Shown piece after piece: positions 15,021 through 18,413 of a stretch of DNA of 18,413 nt; positions within the stretch are counted from its first letter, which is position 1; each line of letters opens with the position of its first letter. The DNA comes from JBGPHT01 sp041484525 (GTDB lineage: Bacteria > Acidobacteriota > Terriglobia > Bryobacterales > Bryobacteraceae). The DNA lies in NCBI GenBank assembly GCA_041484525.1, contig JBGPHT010000154.1, forward strand, positions 1 to 18,413, written 5' to 3'. The position numbers were made by a program, and so were the translations under genes. The notes under the pieces are model-generated. The model was given only the letters and a program-made list of their open reading frames with translations. It had not been told where the DNA came from and did not search any database.

Positions 15021-16535
15021 CTACAAGATCTCGAACGTGATGGCGAAGTCGCCCGGTTGGTGCGCGGGCCGTGCTATCTGCAGGCTCTCCAGCCCCAGCG
15101 TCCACTTCACCCTCTCCTCGGAACCGAGCAGGCGGATGTTGGAGATCTTGTTCGTCCACAATCCGGCCGCACTTCCGAGCGCGCGAACCTCGATGTCCTT
15201 CTCCGGCAAGCCGAGGCAGAAGACGAAGAGCTTGCCGTTCTTGGTCGTGAACCGGATGTCGCTCGCGGTGAGGGGCTTTCTGGTTCGCAGATCAACCACC
15301 TGCCCGGTCGTCGCCTCCTGGCCTTCGCCAAATTGTTTCCACGGCCTCGTGCTGTAGATGGCGTCGCTGTTTACGGCCATCCATTTCGTGACGTCATCCA
15401 GGATCGACTCTTCCTGGCTGTCCAACGTGCCGTCGGGCATTTGCGGCACGCTAAGCAGCATGGTGCCGTTCTTGCTGACCACGTCGATCAGCGTGTGAAT
15501 CACGTCGCGCGACTTCTTGTACTCGAAGCCTTCGAAATACTGCCATTGGCCCAGGCACATATCGGTGTGGAAGGGCTCGGGCGAGATGCTGCTAAGCACG
15601 GTGCGTTCCAGGTCCCGCGTGCCGGCGCCTTCCTGGTATTCGCCGGTCTTGCCGCCGGGGCGTTGGTATTTGAGGGTGTAGACGCCCTCCTGGCTGCCGT
15701 TGTGCCACGACATGTTGGCGTTGTAGTAGTACGCCATCAAGTCGCGCCCGATCTGGCCGAAGACTCCGCCGTCGGTGTACACAAGGTCGGGCTTGTATTG
15801 GTCGATCAGGTCCTGAATGCGCGTGAACCACGAGAGCTTGAAATATTCCGACGGCTGTTGCGTGAAATTGGCGCTGCGCTCGGCGTGCGGTTCGAAGTAG
15901 AAGTCCTGGTTGCGCGGATCGTTGCCGTCATAGGGAACGCCGGCGTACGGGCCCTTGGCATCGGAGTCCTTATTCACGTTGAACCAGGAGTAACTCCACG
16001 CCAGGTGCTCGCTGACCGCGAAGCGCATATCGTACTGGCGCGCAAACTTGCACCACGTCCCCACGATGTCGCGCTTGGGCCCCATGTTCACTGCGTTCCA
16101 GCGATGGTGCTGGGAGTTCCAGCAGTCGAAATTGTCGCAGTGCACGCCCAGCGACGCAAAATACCGCGCCCCGGCCTTCTTGTAGCGGCGGATCAGCGTC
16201 TCGGGCTCCCAGTTCTTTGCGGTCCAAAGCGGAATGATGTCTTTGAAGCCGACCTTCGATGGATGGCCGTAGTGCTTCAGATGATACTCGTACTGGCGCG
16301 TCCCCTGAATGTACATATTGCGCGCATACCAGTCGCCCTGCTTCGGCGCGCCCTGCGGACCCCAGTGCGCCCAGATGCCGAACTTGACGTCGCGAAACCA
16401 TTCCGGGCAGCGATACTGCTTCAGCGACTCCCATTCCGGCTGAAACTTCGGCCCGTCGTCGTCAGCCATCGCCAGCCTCGACACCGACAGACCGCCAGCC
16501 ATCGACTTCAGTGCATTCCGTCTCGTCAGTTGCAT
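15021..16535 (-). CDS. GH29 alpha-L-fucosidase, Tat-type leader
   Basis: The 504-residue product begins with a twin-arginine leader (LTRRNALKSMAGGLSVSRLA). GH29 hallmarks follow: EWFRDVKFGIWAHWGPQGAP near residues 45-64, YKKAGARYFASLGVHCDNFDCWNS near 118-141, FAVSEHLAWSYSW, and KPDLVYTDGGVFG near 248-260, in which Asp255 is the predicted nucleophile. The C-terminal part is a beta-sandwich. An in-frame ATG at 16559 would add eight residues, but GGAGG (16550-16546) lies 10 nt before ATG 16535, giving a Tat leader directly at the N-terminus. It is the last gene of the minus-strand group after the MetE-like gene (49 bp gap). It would cleave alpha-linked L-fucose from imported or extracellular glycan. 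A weak operator-like site (16569-16583) lies upstream. Confidence 0.9.
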   Translation of the reverse strand: MQLTRRNALKSMAGGLSVSRLAMADDDGPKFQPEWESLKQYRCPEWFRDVKFGIWAHWGPQGAPKQGDWYARNMYIQGTRQYEYHLKHYGHPSKVGFKDIIPLWTAKNWEPETLIRRYKKAGARYFASLGVHCDNFDCWNSQHHRWNAVNMGPKRDIVGTWCKFARQYDMRFAVSEHLAWSYSWFNVNKDSDAKGPYAGVPYDGNDPRNQDFYFEPHAERSANFTQQPSEYFKLSWFTRIQDLIDQYKPDLVYTDGGVFGQIGRDLMAYYYNANMSWHNGSQEGVYTLKYQRPGGKTGEYQEGAGTRDLERTVLSSISPEPFHTDMCLGQWQYFEGFEYKKSRDVIHTLIDVVSKNGTMLLSVPQMPDGTLDSQEESILDDVTKWMAVNSDAIYSTRPWKQFGEGQEATTGQVVDLRTRKPLTASDIRFTTKNGKLFVFCLGLPEKDIEVRALGSAAGLWTNKISNIRLLGSEERVKWTLGLESLQIARPAHQPGDFAITFEIL

Positions 16536-16568
16536 GCGTGGGAAACCTCCATCATTCATTTCTTGAGA

Positions 16569-16583
16569 TTCCGTGCTGCGAAA
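16569..16583. promoter_or_regulatory. Weak solitary operator-like site G upstream of the fucosidase
   Basis: TTCCGTGCTGCGAAA matches site F at 12 of 15 positions and lies in the short gap between the MetE-like stop (16585) and the fucosidase ribosome binding site. No partner is found 76-77 bp on either side. It may be a single low-affinity site or chance. Confidence 0.25.
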
Positions 16584-16584
16584 T

Positions 16585-17580
16585 CTACCCCACCTCGAGG
16601 TCCCGGGCCGTGCGGGTCAGCACCGCCAGCTTGGCGCGCGTAATGCCGATGGGCACATGGCCGAAGCCGCATTCGCTGGTCAGCAGCAGCCGCTCGGGAG
16701 GGAAGTATTCGAGCGCCGGCTTCACGCGCTCGCGGACCACATCCGGAGTCTCAATCGTGTCGCTGCGTTGATCGATTACACCCAGCGCCAGATCGCCCCG
16801 GAAATCCCAAACCCGCCAGAGATCCATCAAGTTGTAGCCCAGCGTGCAGTGCTCCAGCACCACTTCGTCGATGCGCGCCTTGCGAAATGCCGGAGCCAGA
16901 TCCGTATACTTCGTAAAGTACACGCGCTTCCGCTTGGGATTGCCGCCGCAAACATGCAACCCGACCCGCACCGGTCCCAGCGATTGGATCAACTCATTCA
17001 GGATTTCCACCGCCCACTCGCTCTGCTCAGGCGACTCAGTCCACATCGGCTCATCGAATTGAATCTGCTCGCATCCCGCCGCGATGACTTCTTTCAATTC
17101 CTGTCTCAACACCTCGGCATAGGCGCGGCACAGCGCCGGCTCATCGGGATAGAGGTCGGGGCGCTCATTCACGCTGAAGCGCGTCAGCACGTGCGGTCCG
17201 GTGACCGTTTGCTTGACCGCGATACCCGCGGGCGCAGCGTCGCGCGCGACCTTCCAGTGATGCGCCAGGTTGCACCGAGGGTTGCGAATCTCTCCGGTCA
17301 CGCGCGCACACTCGATCGCGAAGCCCGCGGGGCCGAACGATTGCAGAACCATATTCTCCATCGAAATGCCGTCGAGGCGCTTCTGATAGAAGTAATACAT
17401 GTTCTCGCGGTAGCCTTCGCCGTCTGTCACCGTTTCCAGATCCAGACTGACCTGCTCCCGCACGGCCCAGCGAATCATATCATCCACCTCGGCCTGCGAC
17501 ATCGTAGGCCGCTTCATGGTGTCCGCCACGACGGTGGGCCGGGGAAAGCTGCCAACTACAGTAGCGCGGTACGGTTTCAT
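16585..17580 (-). CDS. MetE-like cobalamin-independent methyltransferase (short, catalytic domain only)
   Basis: This 331-residue cytoplasmic protein matches the C-terminal catalytic barrel of MetE (about 750 residues), without the N-terminal half. Visible motifs are TVVGSFPRP near the start, LETVTDGEGYREN, EQIQFDEP (Asp176, Glu177), VGLHVCGGN and LLLTSECGFG. The zinc ligands of MetE (His, Cys, Glu, Cys) have counterparts at His209, Cys211, Glu243 and Cys304. ATG 17580 is preceded by GGAGAA at a spacing of about 5 nt, and the gene follows the epimerase remnant by 13 bp. Stand-alone proteins of this kind use varied methyl donors or acceptors, and some act in unrelated C-S chemistry. Methionine synthesis is not certain here, and its place among glycan genes is unexplained. 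Confidence 0.82.
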   Translation of the reverse strand: MKPYRATVVGSFPRPTVVADTMKRPTMSQAEVDDMIRWAVREQVSLDLETVTDGEGYRENMYYFYQKRLDGISMENMVLQSFGPAGFAIECARVTGEIRNPRCNLAHHWKVARDAAPAGIAVKQTVTGPHVLTRFSVNERPDLYPDEPALCRAYAEVLRQELKEVIAAGCEQIQFDEPMWTESPEQSEWAVEILNELIQSLGPVRVGLHVCGGNPKRKRVYFTKYTDLAPAFRKARIDEVVLEHCTLGYNLMDLWRVWDFRGDLALGVIDQRSDTIETPDVVRERVKPALEYFPPERLLLTSECGFGHVPIGITRAKLAVLTRTARDLEVG

Positions 17581-17593
17581 AAGGTTCTCCAGA

Positions 17594-18211
17594 TCAGCCG
17601 AGCGGCGGCAACGACACCTCGGCGCGAGCCTCGTTGATGTGCGCCAGAATGCCTTCGCGGATCGATCGCGGTGTAAAGCCGATCTCCTCGATCAGGCGGC
17701 TGCCATCCAGATCGTCCACCAGCGGCGTAGAAGGTTTGCTTTCGTCGAACGTGATTTCGGCGCCGGGCACCCAAAGGCGCACCAGATTCGCCAAATCGCC
17801 GGCTCGAATCGTGTGGCCGCTCGAGTTGTAGGCGAAGTGCGCGAGCCGCGGCTTGAGCGACAGGCGAACCAGTTGCTCCGCGCAGTCGTCCACGTAAACC
17901 CAGCAATCGCGGTTGTCCGCGGAAAACGGCAGTGACACCGGCTTGCCGATGGCGGGCAGTGAAATAAACTGTTCCGCCCAGAGCACTGCTCCCCGCTTGC
18001 GGCCATGGCCGAATACCACCGGCGGCCGGGCGCACGCTATGCTGATGCCGTGCTTCTGCACATATTTCTGCGCCATGAACTCGTTGAGGATTTTCATGAC
18101 TCCGTAGGTGAAAAAATGCTCCGCCGCCGGCGCGCAGTAATCGGACTCCCTGACCGGCCGCTCTCCATACACGCCCTGCGACGCCCCGTAGACGGTCTCG
18201 CTACTGGTAAA
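17594..18211 (-). pseudogene. NAD-dependent epimerase/dehydratase, 5' end removed by IS-like insertion
   Basis: The remaining 205 residues carry the second half of an extended short-chain dehydrogenase/epimerase: SSETVYG, then the catalytic YGVMK (YxxxK), ISIACARPPVVFGHGRK, WVYVDDCAEQLVRL and a C-terminal DGSRLIEEIGFTPRSIREGI. Family members have about 310 residues. The first 100 or so, with the GxxGxxG NAD site, are missing because the reading frame enters the terminal repeat at 18212, immediately before FTSSETVYG. The frame stays open through the repeat to a GTG at 18337, so a 247-residue chimera could be made, but it would lack the cofactor fold. The gene was probably the first of the minus-strand group ending in the fucosidase. 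Alternative: an assembly join at the repeat. Confidence 0.78.
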
Positions 18212-18348
18212 TAGAGCTTGTCCCTTATTTTCGTAGACACAGGCCCGTCGAAACAGCGGTCTCTTCCGACCCAAAACATAAATAGACGATTTTGTTTGAT
18301 TATGGGAAAGAAGGCATTTATAATTCGGCATGCCCACCCAGCCGGACT
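18212..18348 (+). mobile_element. Right copy of 137-bp terminal repeat, probable insertion-sequence end
   Basis: This is the inverted partner of 1-137 (134 of 137 bases identical, no gaps). The inner boundary TAGAGCTTGTCCC cuts into the epimerase gene. The outward (plus) strand has TTGATT (18296-18301), 17 bp, then TATAAT (18319-18324), and an ATG at 18330. Sequence continues past the shared part to the window edge, as expected if the IS body lies outside. No transposase motif is long enough here to name the family. Confidence 0.7.
18296..18324 (+). promoter_or_regulatory. Outward promoter in the right terminal repeat
   Basis: TTGATT, a 17-bp spacer and a perfect TATAAT form the best sigma-70-like promoter in the window. 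The left copy has TTGACT at the same place. Transcription would start about 18330-18331, at or beside the ATG of the partial ORF, suggesting a leaderless transcript or a later true start. Confidence 0.5.
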
Positions 18349-18413
18349 TTTCCCTACTGCCGACACTAGTTCCGGAGCAAGAAGTTCTGTCCAGCTATGT
18401 ATCGACGGTCCTC
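18330..18413 (+). CDS. Partial ORF at window edge, possible transposase N-terminus
   Basis: Twenty-eight codons are visible from ATG 18330 to the edge, beginning MPTQPDFSLLPTL and continuing open. The same ATG and first six codons occur in the left repeat copy (19-1, minus strand). The position just inside an IS-like end with an outward promoter suggests a transposase. The sequence is too short for a family call and no ribosome binding site is evident at normal spacing (GAAAGAAGG lies about 15 nt upstream). Unrecognised otherwise. Confidence 0.4.
   Translation, partial: MPTQPDFSLLPTLVPEQEVLSSYVSTVL

Noticed and set aside
15057..16643. 528-codon plus-strand ORF opposite the fucosidase
   Set aside because: Antisense to a clear GH29 gene; low-complexity Val/Ala/Arg composition and no family motif.
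16493..16659. Partner operator for weak site G at 76-77 bp
   Set aside because: Both expected positions were read and neither resembles the 15-bp motif.
1..18413. Circular element (plasmid or phage) because both ends share sequence
   Set aside because: The end repeats are inverted, not direct, so they do not support circular closure.

Overview
The window is a GC-rich, densely coded bacterial segment. It most resembles Acidobacteriota, perhaps Solibacter/Bryobacterales. Reasons are a 1147-residue Oar-like TonB receptor with an N-terminal carboxypeptidase-regulatory domain, Tat-exported glycosidases, and the mix of Gfo/Idh/MocA, CaiB/BaiF and GH families. This placement is inferred from protein style; no rRNA or other marker gene is present.

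Layout, left to right. (i) 1-137 is one end of an unidentified insertion-sequence-like repeat. (ii) 186-2432, minus strand: a chimeric IclR-HTH/sugar-binding regulator followed by a RhaT-like sugar-proton symporter. (iii) 2584-3267, plus strand: an Asp/Glu-racemase-superfamily enzyme. (iv) 3283-7114, minus strand: a four-gene operon (Gfo/Idh/MocA oxidoreductase, CaiB/BaiF CoA-transferase, leaderless family-1 solute-binding protein, MaoC dehydratase) whose last three genes overlap by 4 nt at each junction. (v) 7351-10794, plus: the TonB-dependent receptor. (vi) 10815-12953, minus: an exported clan GH-A glycosidase. (vii) 13201-15015, plus: a GH127-like beta-L-arabinofuranosidase. (viii) 15021-18211, minus: a 5'-truncated sugar-nucleotide epimerase, a short MetE-like methyltransferase and a GH29 alpha-L-fucosidase. 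(ix) 18212-18413: an inverted second copy of the terminal repeat, running into a partial outward-facing ORF.

The genes read as a glycan-use locus. The receptor would import L-fucose/L-arabinofuranose/L-rhamnose-containing oligosaccharides, exported glycosidases would trim them, RhaT would take up the free sugar, and the cytoplasmic oxidoreductase and CoA-linked enzymes would process products or a partner acid. The linking signal is regulatory. Each of the three divergent intergenic regions carries two 15-bp IclR-type operators. Plus-strand order is always TTCCGC-type then TTCCACG-type, and centre-to-centre distance is always 76-77 bp. The IclR/periplasmic-binding-protein chimera in the window is the obvious candidate to bind them, and one operator covers its own start codon.

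No tRNA, rRNA or CRISPR was seen. No stretch above 300 bases lacks a gene; the longest gaps (7115-7350 and 12954-13200) are the divergent control regions.
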